From Lentimicrobium sp. L6 (lineage in GTDB: Bacteria > Bacteroidota > Bacteroidia > Bacteroidales > UBA12170): a DNA stretch of 59,203 bases. The DNA is taken from NCBI RefSeq assembly GCF_013166655.1, contig NZ_JABKCA010000023.1:1-59203 (forward strand), given 5' to 3'. Position numbers and translations under genes: made by a program. Below the pieces are notes generated by a model. It had not been told where the DNA came from, made no database searches, and saw nothing but the letters and a program-made list of their open reading frames with translations. Positions within the stretch are counted from its first letter, which is position 1. Every line of letters begins with the position of its first letter. This document shows, in pieces, positions 1 through 6,939 of the stretch.

Positions 1-2
1 TT

Positions 3-104
3 ATTGGATACAAGTCGCATAAGGTACTCGTGAACCAAACCACTCCTGAAATGACGGGTCAGTTTAAAAACTTGGGGATTAAGCAAAAAGCTTCTGCAAT
101 CTAA
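3..104 (+). pseudogene. C-terminal remnant of an unidentified gene running into the insertion sequence
   Basis: The third forward frame is open from the window edge to a TAA at 102-104, giving 33 residues (ends KQKASAI). The last 12 or so codons come from the left end of the insertion sequence, so the native C-terminus has probably been replaced. I do not recognise the product. The frame is short and could be open by chance. It is worth recording because the insertion sequence begins inside it at about 66, which suggests that a plus-strand gene was interrupted. Confidence 0.25.
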
Positions 105-1068
105 AGAGAAGGAAATTAGTATCAGACACCCCTCTTAAATTCGCTCTGAAGAGTTTGATCTTTGAGTTGAAAGACTCCGCATTAGCATTTGTATTTCTGT
201 TTAAAAAGAAGTTTGTTATATTCTCCATATTAGTTCCAATAGAATTTGCTGCTGTGTAGAAGTTTTCCATCTTATTAGCGAACACACTTGTTATCCAGTT
301 TATGAAGTTACGTTCAGCCACTTGTTTATTTCTTAACTCATAGATGTTTCTGAACACCATTGTAATTTTATATGCTACCATTAATTTGGGGTATTCTTTA
401 AATAGTATTTTAGCTCTTAGCTTTTGGGTATATGTCCATTTTGATGAACATTTAAAAAGAAGAAATCTACTTCTGGCAAGTAGCTGTTTCACTGTATCTC
501 CATTTGAAAACTCTTTGGGAACATATCTTTCACCATTCTTTTTAGCTTCAGAAATAGCCTTGTTCTCTTCATCAATTGCTTTCCATCTTAATTTGATTCG
601 GATTTGCTGTAATGATTCTATTACCAATTTAACGACATGAAACCTATCAATTACGAAGTCAGCATTAGGAAAGCTTATTCGCATACTAGCCTCCATGTTT
701 TTTGCCATATCTAAAGTAACTTCTTTAACCCTTTTCCTTTGTTCTAAGGGTTTGAGATTTACAACACTTGATATATCATTAGATAAAGTGCCTTTTATGC
801 TAGCTACAAGTGTTCCTTTTTTTCCTTTACCCTGCTTGTTTGTAACAAAGGTATACAACTCTCCTTGTGACAAAGAAACTTCATCTATACTTAAGAATTC
901 TCCTATGTTTTCTGGGAAAATCATATAATCTTCTGCATGTTTCTTTTGATCCCAATCTTTAAAATCACTGCTATGATCTTTATAATTACGCCTTAGTTTA
1001 TCTGGCTTAATACAATAATAGCTGGCTATATTACTAATGGTATCTACTCGGGTCTCTACCTGTACCTT
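79..1068 (-). CDS. ISAon1-type transposase, catalytic ORF2
   Basis: This is the DDE transposase of an ISL3-family element. Visible landmarks are the SIDEVSLS segment (first Asp), VIDRFHVVK (second Asp followed by the conserved RFH) and NAESFNSKIK (Glu). The first ATG in frame is at 924, but the frame stays open upstream to a TAA at 1069-1071. The extra 48 codons (including SNIASYYCIKPDKLRRNY) read like the HTH-linked N-terminus of this family, so translation probably begins before 924. No ATG, GTG or TTG start lies in that extension, and the frame overlaps the end of ORF1 in the +1 phase. Expression by frameshifting or a non-canonical start is therefore likely. The C-terminus abuts the left inverted repeat. 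Confidence 0.8.
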   Translation of the reverse strand, partial: KVQVETRVDTISNIASYYCIKPDKLRRNYKDHSSDFKDWDQKKHAEDYMIFPENIGEFLSIDEVSLSQGELYTFVTNKQGKGKKGTLVASIKGTLSNDISSVVNLKPLEQRKRVKEVTLDMAKNMEASMRISFPNADFVIDRFHVVKLVIESLQQIRIKLRWKAIDEENKAISEAKKNGERYVPKEFSNGDTVKQLLARSRFLLFKCSSKWTYTQKLRAKILFKEYPKLMVAYKITMVFRNIYELRNKQVAERNFINWITSVFANKMENFYTAANSIGTNMENITNFFLNRNTNANAESFNSKIKLFRANLRGVSDTNFLLFRLQKLFA

Positions 1069-1417
1069 TTAAAAAATCAGACAGTTCCTTTGTTATTTTA
1101 GAACCCTCTGCTATAAAAGTATAATCTCCTTTTAGGTCTGGTGATAAACCGTCTTTTGAACGCCATCGCCTTCGTTTTATGCTTAAATATAATGCTTTCC
1201 CACGTACAGGGAAATCTTGAATCGTCTTTGATGGGTAAAAACCTTTTGACTGATATGCGTCTTGATTATAGCCATGGGGAAGCTGATTCTTCTCCTCTAA
1301 TTCAATTTGAAAAAGCTCTTGCTTTGTCTCTAAATCACATAGCTCTTTTACCGATATTACTTCAAAGTAATCTAAAAAACTCGTCGGAAGTAACATATAG
1401 GAGATATCTTTTTGCAT
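1034..1417 (-). CDS. ISAon1-type transposase N-region protein, ORF1
   Basis: This 127-residue protein matches the small first reading frame of ISAon1-like elements, usually annotated as the transposase N-region protein. It has an acidic N-terminal part (LLPTSFLDYFEV, then a Glu/Leu-rich helix). A basic middle part carries the family's RGKALYLSIKRRRWR segment, which probably binds DNA at the inverted repeats. Its last 11 or so codons overlap ORF2 in a different phase. A T6-A4 run (complement of 1067-1076) lies at the start of the overlap, a typical place for ribosome slippage. It starts 40 bp inside the right inverted repeat. Confidence 0.75.
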   Translation of the reverse strand: MQKDISYMLLPTSFLDYFEVISVKELCDLETKQELFQIELEEKNQLPHGYNQDAYQSKGFYPSKTIQDFPVRGKALYLSIKRRRWRSKDGLSPDLKGDYTFIAEGSKITKELSDFLKGTGRDPSRYH

Positions 1418-1470
1418 AGATCATTTTTATGCCAAAAATATAGATTTCTTAATTTTGTCCCCAAGTTTTT

Positions 1471-1604
1471 TATGTGTCCCTTTTTTTTCTTGGGGATGTA
1501 ATATTTGGCAGCTGGAGAGCTGAAGATGGACTTGGAGACTTGGGGAGCTGGAGCGATTGGACGAGTTGGGGAAAGGGTGACTTGAAGAGCAGAACAGAAA
1601 CATC
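1471..1604. repeat. Short purine-rich repetitive spacer beside the insertion sequence
   Basis: Between the insertion sequence and the barrel gene lie imperfect repeats of CTTGGGGA/AGCTGGAGA type, at about 1490-1498, 1511-1520, 1532-1552 and 1564-1573. The word CTTGGGGA is also the core of the insertion sequence's inverted repeat. No gene is supported here. Confidence 0.35.
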
Positions 1605-2543
1605 CTAATGATTAAAATCGATACTCTTAGATAAACGTAGAGATACCGCATAATTATTGGTCAATTGAGTACCATTCATGTTTTTATAAAAAGGGTAATC
1701 ATATTTTAATGAGACATTCCATTGCTTCCAGAAATTATATCGTAGTTGAGGAGCTATAAACATCACATGCCCGCCTGTTGCATTCACCAATTCCTTGTTT
1801 TTATCGGAGGCTTTATCTCTATATTGTGACCTCCACTGTAAAGCTAAAGTTAGTTTAGACATAATTTTATATCCCGCATAAAGAGAGTTATTATAAAGAT
1901 TCCCATACTTATAATTGGTTCTCTCCGTTTCAATACGCTGGGAGTATTCGAAGGAATTATCAAAGAACAAGGCCAATTTCCCTTGCATATATAACTTTGA
2001 AAACAAAAGCCCAATCTGATATTTATAAGAACCAGAAGAAGGCTGGATATCGATAGGAAGGACGACCGAACCATCCACCTGATCGAATGTTCCAACGGGC
2101 AAAGTCACTTTTACTCTTGGAAATATATTGAAGAATTTCTCACAATTCTGATAAGCTAAATATTGAGCTCCCAAAACCAGATCTCCTAAGCCAGTTGCAT
2201 TTCTATTCTGATCGAAAACAAAGTATTGAGCCTTGGCAAAAAAGTAGCCTATCTCTGCTGTCACTTTTAATTTATCAGTAATTCCATAAGCCAGATTTGC
2301 AGAGGAATACATAAAATAGGAATAGTCTATATATTCATAATCGGATCTTTCATTCCCTTTGAAGTATATATCGGAATAGCTATAAGTACCTAAAATACCG
2401 GCTTCCAATATTTTCTTCCCTCCTCCACTTGCTGAGCCATCATCGCTTATTGGGTTTCCTGCAGCGCAGCATTGGGCTTCGGCTTCTTGGATGCAGCAAA
2501 AACTTGCCAATACCATAGCCAATATAATGAATCTATTCATCAT
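1605..2543 (-). CDS. Outer-membrane beta-barrel protein with Cys-Cys N-terminus, metal-island associated
   Basis: This is a 312-residue exported protein. A signal peptide (about residues 1-23, ending EAEAQ) is followed at once by CCAAGN and a Gly/Ser linker. About a dozen alternating amphipathic strands with aromatic girdles then run to a C-terminal strand with aromatic and charged residues. The organisation resembles the MetA-pathway phenol-degradation/transporter family of outer-membrane barrels. It is the third gene of a short minus-strand operon: a T9SS HMA protein, a Cys-rich lipoprotein 33 bp upstream, then this gene. The Cys pair placed at the mature N-terminus suggests metal contact. 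A role in passing metal or a metal-chelate across the outer membrane is inference; the barrel call is fairly safe. Confidence 0.65.
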   Translation of the reverse strand: MMNRFIILAMVLASFCCIQEAEAQCCAAGNPISDDGSASGGGKKILEAGILGTYSYSDIYFKGNERSDYEYIDYSYFMYSSANLAYGITDKLKVTAEIGYFFAKAQYFVFDQNRNATGLGDLVLGAQYLAYQNCEKFFNIFPRVKVTLPVGTFDQVDGSVVLPIDIQPSSGSYKYQIGLLFSKLYMQGKLALFFDNSFEYSQRIETERTNYKYGNLYNNSLYAGYKIMSKLTLALQWRSQYRDKASDKNKELVNATGGHVMFIAPQLRYNFWKQWNVSLKYDYPFYKNMNGTQLTNNYAVSLRLSKSIDFNH

Positions 2544-2576
2544 GTTTTGTGTTTATGAAAATGTGGATAATAGACC

Positions 2577-2945
2577 TTAGGGAATGTAAATATTAACGGT
2601 TACCGTTTCCGTTACTTCGCCTTTATCATTCTTCACTGTACACTTTATAATCTTATCTCCAATACAGCATTCCGAACCTGTAAATCTTACTTGAGATCCA
2701 TCTTCATTCAATACAAAGATATCACCCAGATCAACTTCCCAAGTATATTCACAATTTCCTCCAGAAGCCTCACAGGTAATGATAGCAGGCTCTTCACCAC
2801 CAAATTTGATGGTCGATTTATCAGATGTTAGACTTAAAATCTCAGGAGTAGTAGTTGTTGTACTAGGTGTTGTTGTTTCTTCTTTCTTGCAACTGATACT
2901 AAAAACAGTGGCTAGCATCAACAGGGCTATTATTGTATATTTCAT
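2577..2945 (-). CDS. Cys-rich lipoprotein with Ig/PKD-like fold
   Basis: This is a 122-residue predicted lipoprotein. It has a hydrophobic signal and a SISC lipobox (Cys19) followed by KKEE, then a Thr/Pro linker at 22-34. One Ig- or PKD-like beta-sandwich (about 35-122) contains the typical ends ITCEASGG and VKNDKGEVTETVTV. Five further Cys (58, 65, 93, 94, 102) sit in the sandwich; the CC pair at 93-94 is unusual for PKD domains and could bind metal or form disulfides. It begins 4 bp after the T9SS HMA gene and precedes the outer-membrane barrel gene, so the three are probably co-transcribed. No specific family is recognised. Confidence 0.6.
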   Translation of the reverse strand: MKYTIIALLMLATVFSISCKKEETTTPSTTTTTPEILSLTSDKSTIKFGGEEPAIITCEASGGNCEYTWEVDLGDIFVLNEDGSQVRFTGSECCIGDKIIKCTVKNDKGEVTETVTVNIYIP

Positions 2946-2949
2946 GGGT

Positions 2950-3627
2950 TTATTGTTTAATTATTTTTGTGCTTGAAACGGCCATCCCATTACTAGAGAT
3001 CATGACCATATATGTTCCATTTACTTTATTTGTTAGGTCTATTTCCTGATTATTACCATCCTCAATGGAGCTTGAATATACCATTTGACCTTGCATGGAG
3101 AAGACTTGAATTTTAGCATTTAGAATACTTGGTGTATCATTCAAGTTAATGCTATACCTACCACTGCTAATACTTGGAAAAACTGAAATATCACTTAGGT
3201 AGTCATACTCATTTACAGCTACATGTCCAACGTAGATACCCATTAAACTCAAATAACCCATTTGAACATCATCATAATTGATAGTTCGTTCATATTCACA
3301 ACAAGTGCCTATCAACAGCTGATATGCTTCATCGGGAGCTCTGAACCATTCGGTATCGTGACCTGTATCTGCAACAGCTTGCATAATGATATAAGTATCG
3401 GTAACAAACTCATCGAAGGTAACCGTAGTTTCTGCATAAAAAGGATCGTATTTGGAAAAACTAACCCCTTCCATGGCATTAAGTTTTGCCTCTACCCTTA
3501 CTTTACAAGTATAACAATTGCCAAGGGTGATGAATCTTACTGTGAAATCATCTTTAGTTTGAGCAAATAAAGATGGGGCAGCCAACAGAATAGCCATCAC
3601 TAGGATAAACGTAGATTTTATTTTCAT
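2950..3627 (-). CDS. Exported heavy-metal-associated (HMA) protein with T9SS sorting domain
   Basis: The 225-residue product has a signal peptide (1-22, ending LFAQ). An HMA ferredoxin-like module (about 27-115) follows, with GNCYTCKVRVE as its metal-binding loop (Cys38, Cys41) and the downstream motif TCCEYER (Cys109-110). A type A T9SS C-terminal domain occupies about 145-225: ISVFPS start, SMQGQMVYS, NGTYMVMI, and final basic KIIKQ. HMA domains bind Cu(I), Ag(I) or Hg-like metals through the two Cys. The sorting domain predicts export through the outer membrane and attachment to the surface. That combination is unusual, because HMA proteins are normally cytoplasmic or periplasmic. It heads a three-gene operon and has its own likely promoter at 3658-3686. 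Confidence 0.75.
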   Translation of the reverse strand: MKIKSTFILVMAILLAAPSLFAQTKDDFTVRFITLGNCYTCKVRVEAKLNAMEGVSFSKYDPFYAETTVTFDEFVTDTYIIMQAVADTGHDTEWFRAPDEAYQLLIGTCCEYERTINYDDVQMGYLSLMGIYVGHVAVNEYDYLSDISVFPSISSGRYSINLNDTPSILNAKIQVFSMQGQMVYSSSIEDGNNQEIDLTNKVNGTYMVMISSNGMAVSSTKIIKQ

Positions 3628-3657
3628 AAGGGTATTGTTAATTAGGTTTTTGTATCA

Positions 3658-3686
3658 CAAAAGTATTATTATCACCTTGAAAACAA
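3658..3686 (-). promoter_or_regulatory. Bacteroidota-type promoter for the T9SS HMA operon
   Basis: On the minus strand a TTG (3684-3686) is followed after 18 bp by TACTTTTG (3658-3665), matching the -33/-7 pattern TTG-N18-20-TAnnTTTG. It lies about 31 bp upstream of the start codon at 3627. Confidence 0.5.
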
Positions 3687-3985
3687 CACTAATCCCTACC
3701 CTTACGTGACGAGTATATTTCGATTTAATCCTAGAATTTTACGTTGTATATCGCCTTTTTACTCCCTATTATTTCAAGAAAGTAGCATCAAAGCTAAACC
3801 ACTATGGACTGAATTAGCATAGGTTTGTTTTAGGAATAATATTCGTTCTAATAATGACCAATTATGGATGGAAGCCCGAAGTAGATTTACTTCTAGCTTC
3901 TGACTCCCGACTTCGAACCATGAAGTATATAGAAACCGAAACACTAAAGTGTATAGTTTTAAAAACGAATGAGACCAATAAAATC
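3687..3985. other. Intergenic region between the Crp-type regulator and the T9SS HMA operon
   Basis: About 300 bp with no convincing gene. A 95-codon forward frame from 3854 overlaps the 3' end of the regulator and lacks family features. I see no clear terminator or FNR-type palindrome here. Confidence 0.5.
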
Positions 3986-4678
3986 CTAACTGATCATACT
4001 AATCTTTTGCAACTTATCTATTTCCAATATCCGAATGTCATTTTTAATAATTTCAATGACGCCCTCCTCGTTCAACTCCTTCAAAGTTCTTATTACTGTA
4101 TCCTTCGACATTCCTGTAAGCTCGGCCATATCTTGTCTTGAAATAGAAATGAGATGGTCTCTATCATCAAATATCTTTTCATGTAAATAGATTAAGCTGT
4201 CAGCCAATCGACCATGGGTATTTTTATGAGTTAAACAAGTAAAGCGCTCGTAATTAAAAATTCCATTCCAACTGATCAACTCCATAAACTGCTCTGCAAA
4301 TCTCTCATTCATTTTTATCACCTTTTTAAAAATGTGGATGTCGATAAAACAAACGGAGGACTCCTCAATAGCGCTTACTGAAGAATAGTGAATTTGATCG
4401 GCAAATATGCCTGGAGCACCCAAGAAATTGGTGGGTTTTATAAATTGCAACAATAAGTTTCGATTGCCCGAAGCCTCAATATAAACCTTGGCAATACCAG
4501 AGGTGAAACTGATCACATGGGACATAGGCGCCCCTTGCTTCACTATGATTTCTCCTTTCTTAAACCTTACTTGCCTTTTGTTGACATTGATTAATTCTAA
4601 TTCTTCTTCTGTCAGCACTTGAAAAAGTGGTGATTTCATAGAACAACTACAACAGTGTTTATCTTGTATACAATTCAT
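3986..4678 (-). CDS. Crp/Fnr-family transcriptional regulator with Cys-rich N-terminus
   Basis: This is a 230-residue regulator. A cyclic-nucleotide-binding-like beta-roll (about 18-130; KKGEIIVKQG, then SFTSGIAKVY) is followed by a dimer helix and a winged helix-turn-helix (about 170-215; ISRQDMAELTGMSKDTVIRT). Cys3, Cys9, Cys10 and Cys12 form a cluster at the extreme N-terminus, recalling FNR-type Fe-S sensors though with different spacing. The cluster could sense redox state or a metal. The gene lies 50 bp after the small HMA gene at the end of the CusABC-type cluster and just before the T9SS HMA operon, so control of either or both is a reasonable guess. An AAGGAGA Shine-Dalgarno-like sequence lies just upstream of the ATG. 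Confidence 0.8.
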   Translation of the reverse strand: MNCIQDKHCCSCSMKSPLFQVLTEEELELINVNKRQVRFKKGEIIVKQGAPMSHVISFTSGIAKVYIEASGNRNLLLQFIKPTNFLGAPGIFADQIHYSSVSAIEESSVCFIDIHIFKKVIKMNERFAEQFMELISWNGIFNYERFTCLTHKNTHGRLADSLIYLHEKIFDDRDHLISISRQDMAELTGMSKDTVIRTLKELNEEGVIEIIKNDIRILEIDKLQKISMIS

Positions 4679-4728
4679 CTTCTCTCCTTTGTTGTTTAAA
4701 TAATACCGATCAAATGCACTCTCAAAAC

Positions 4729-5070
4729 TTACCTTTCCGGTCTATCATATTTACAACAAGAATGTAAAGCCTCATAGACCTCATCCTTTGCAGTTGCATT
4801 TTCTGTATCGTACCCCACATCGGCAATTGCCTGATGAATAGCTTCAATATTGGTTTTTTCAGCATCAAAGGTAATTTCCATCATTTTAGTTTTTTGATTC
4901 CAATTGGCTTTTTTCACCCCATCAACATTCTTTACTGCTTTTTCTATGGTCTTCTCACACATTCCGCAGTTACCGTAAACTTTAAATTTCTCTTTGGTCA
5001 CATTTCCCGCTATGGCAGAAAAGCCAAACATTAATACCATGGCTAATAATAAACTGAATTGCTTTTTCAT
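4729..5070 (-). CDS. Small secreted heavy-metal-associated (HMA) protein
   Basis: This is a 113-residue exported metal-binding protein. The start at 5070 (MKKQFSLLL) is preferred over an upstream ATG at 5178, because it gives a clean signal peptide (1-22, ending AIAG) and avoids overlap with the adaptor gene. The mature part is one HMA module: VYGNCGMCEKTIE (Cys35, Cys38), an AIADVGYDTE helix turn, and a C-terminal HSCCKYDRPER. The HSCCKYDRP tail is the same motif found twice on the adjoining adaptor. It sits 22 bp after the adaptor gene in the pump operon. It probably shuttles Cu(I) or a similar soft metal in the periplasm to the RND pump, comparable in role to CusF but unrelated in fold. 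Confidence 0.8.
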   Translation of the reverse strand: MKKQFSLLLAMVLMFGFSAIAGNVTKEKFKVYGNCGMCEKTIEKAVKNVDGVKKANWNQKTKMMEITFDAEKTNIEAIHQAIADVGYDTENATAKDEVYEALHSCCKYDRPER

Positions 5071-5092
5071 GTTTCTAATTTTTAATTTGTTA

Positions 5093-6928
5093 TTATTTAC
5101 TTCTTTCATATTTACAACAAGCATGTAATTGCTCATAAACGGCATCAGGGGCTTTTGCCAATTCGGTATCATGCCCAACTTGAGCCAATTCTTGATGAAT
5201 AAGTCCCATACTTACCTCCTCAGGATTAATACTCAGTTTGAGCATAGTGGTTTCTGAATCCCAATCGGCTTTCACCACACCCTGAAGCTCCAAAACCGCA
5301 GTTTCAATTCTTTCTTTACACATACCACAGTTTCCATAAACCTTAATTTCTTCTAGTTTTAAGTTCTGAGGCCTATCGTATTTACAACATTCATGTAGGG
5401 ACTCATAGACTTCATTTGGGGAGGTTTCCAAATCAGTATCATGCCCAACATGAGCTATAGCCTGATGTACTTCCGCCAAATCTACCGACTCATGATGAAG
5501 GTATAAACTCTTGGTATTTTCATCCCAATTGACATGTTCTACTCCTGCTACTGATAAGGCTGCAGTTTCTATTCTTTCTTTACACATACTGCAATTTCCA
5601 TACACCGTAAAAGCGTCATCAGCATTCTCCAAACTAGGCATTTCACCATGATCATGTCCTGAACTTACTGCTCCACCCCCTGGATTCATCATGCTGGGCA
5701 AACCAGATAATTGTGCTGAGGCATCTATTTTAAACACTCCATTTACGGCGATCTCTTCACCGACTTCTAATCCGGATTTCACAATATAATAATCGCCAAC
5801 CTCAGCACCTAAATCAATTTCTCTATACAGAAATGTGGGAGAATTTCTTTCAGGAACTTTTATATAAACTACAGCTCGCTTTCCAGTCCATAAAATTGAT
5901 GATTGTGGAATTAAAATTTCTAATTCCTCTGATGCCGATTCTGAATGTAGAACACCATCCACAAACATTTCTGGCTTCAGAGACAAATCCGAATTATCTA
6001 GTTCTACTCTCACCTGCACCACTCTGGTCTTTGGATTCAGAAAAGCATCAATAAAAGAGACCTTTCCACTAAACTCCTTTTGGGCCAAAGCCTTAATTTT
6101 AAAATTGATTTCATCACCTATTTTAATCCAAGGCAAATCGCTTTCATATGCATCAAAAAGCACCCAAACTTTGGTGAGATCTATTACTTGCAACATGCCT
6201 TTACCTTCTTTCACATAATCCCCTTCTGTGACATGTCTGCCACTTACTGTTCCTGAAATTGGAGAAAACACATCAAAATAGAGCTGTGGTTCTCCATTTT
6301 CTTCTATGGCTTTGATTTGAGATTTTGATAAGTCCCATAATTTAAGCTTAGCTATGGCTGCATCATACAAAGCTGGACGGGTATCTATAAAAGAAAGCGC
6401 TTCTAATAATTCTTTTTGTGCTGAAACCAAATCAGGAGAATATATAGTGGCCAAAAGCTCCCCCTTTTTCACTTGTTGGCCAGTAAAATTCACAAATAGC
6501 TTTTCTATCCGCCCCCCATAACGAGCCGTGATTTCGGCAATATTGCGTTCATCGGCCTTTACCTTTCCTTGCAAAAACAAGTCTTTCATTGGCAAAGCCT
6601 CCTCCACTATTAAAGTTTGAATATTGGCTAAACTTGCGGCTGCCTTAGTCATGCTGATTTCATTTGAAGAAGCATGATCACCACCTGAACCCATGGTTTG
6701 CATGGGAACTAAATCCATAGCACAAATGGGGCAAAGACCGGGTTTGTTTTGCTTAATTTGAGGATGCATGGAGCAGGTATACATGGTTTCTACTTCTTCC
6801 TCTTGATGTTCATGATTGTGCTCATCATCTGAAGGTTGACTGCTTCCACCCAAGAACATCCAACCTATCAACATTCCTATAATCAATGTGGGAATGATGA
6901 CGTATATATATTGTTTTATATTTTTCAT
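5093..6928 (-). CDS. CusB-type RND periplasmic adaptor with N-terminal metal-binding and two C-terminal HMA modules
   Basis: This 611-residue membrane-fusion protein belongs to a heavy-metal RND pump. Its parts in order are: an N-terminal anchor (about 8-27); a His/Asp/Glu-rich stretch (DEHNHEHQEEE); a heavy-metal-binding motif at 49-76 (YTCSMHP, then GLCPICAMDLVPM); and the adaptor core with lipoyl-like and beta-barrel domains (about 95-410). Two HMA modules follow at about 435-520 and 526-611, each with GNC[SG]MCKERIE and a terminal CCKY[DE]R. Ordinary CusB proteins are about 400 residues; the 175-residue double HMA tail accounts for the extra length. It is encoded 11 bp after the TolC gene. 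The tail may capture metal from the small HMA protein and pass it into the pump. Confidence 0.9.
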   Translation of the reverse strand: MKNIKQYIYVIIPTLIIGMLIGWMFLGGSSQPSDDEHNHEHQEEEVETMYTCSMHPQIKQNKPGLCPICAMDLVPMQTMGSGGDHASSNEISMTKAAASLANIQTLIVEEALPMKDLFLQGKVKADERNIAEITARYGGRIEKLFVNFTGQQVKKGELLATIYSPDLVSAQKELLEALSFIDTRPALYDAAIAKLKLWDLSKSQIKAIEENGEPQLYFDVFSPISGTVSGRHVTEGDYVKEGKGMLQVIDLTKVWVLFDAYESDLPWIKIGDEINFKIKALAQKEFSGKVSFIDAFLNPKTRVVQVRVELDNSDLSLKPEMFVDGVLHSESASEELEILIPQSSILWTGKRAVVYIKVPERNSPTFLYREIDLGAEVGDYYIVKSGLEVGEEIAVNGVFKIDASAQLSGLPSMMNPGGGAVSSGHDHGEMPSLENADDAFTVYGNCSMCKERIETAALSVAGVEHVNWDENTKSLYLHHESVDLAEVHQAIAHVGHDTDLETSPNEVYESLHECCKYDRPQNLKLEEIKVYGNCGMCKERIETAVLELQGVVKADWDSETTMLKLSINPEEVSMGLIHQELAQVGHDTELAKAPDAVYEQLHACCKYERSK

Positions 6929-6939
6929 TTTTCTGTTTT

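Larger units (their letters stand above)
66..1470 (-). mobile_element. ISL3-family (ISAon1-like) insertion sequence
   Basis: A 13-bp perfect inverted repeat (AAAAACTTGGGGA at 66-78; its complement at 1458-1470) bounds about 1.4 kb containing two transposase reading frames on the minus strand. The stop codon of the transposase (79-81) touches the left inverted repeat, as expected for a compact element. No 8-bp target duplication is visible in the flanks (58-65 against 1471-1478). The element may therefore have recombined, or the true tips may lie a few bases further out. Both reading frames look undamaged, so it may be recent. Confidence 0.85.

Noticed and set aside
344-928. Two forward reading frames opposite the transposase
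   Set aside because: They are mirror frames of the transposase gene, with no start signal or family features.
58-1478. 8-bp target duplication around the insertion sequence
   Set aside because: The flanking octamers (58-65 and 1471-1478) do not match.
3854-4141. 95-codon forward frame near the Crp-type regulator
   Set aside because: It overlaps the 3' end of the regulator on the other strand and shows no motif or promoter.
4729-5178. Longer form of the small HMA protein starting at 5178
   Set aside because: The extra 36 residues overlap the adaptor gene in another frame and hide the signal peptide. The start at 5070 is better.
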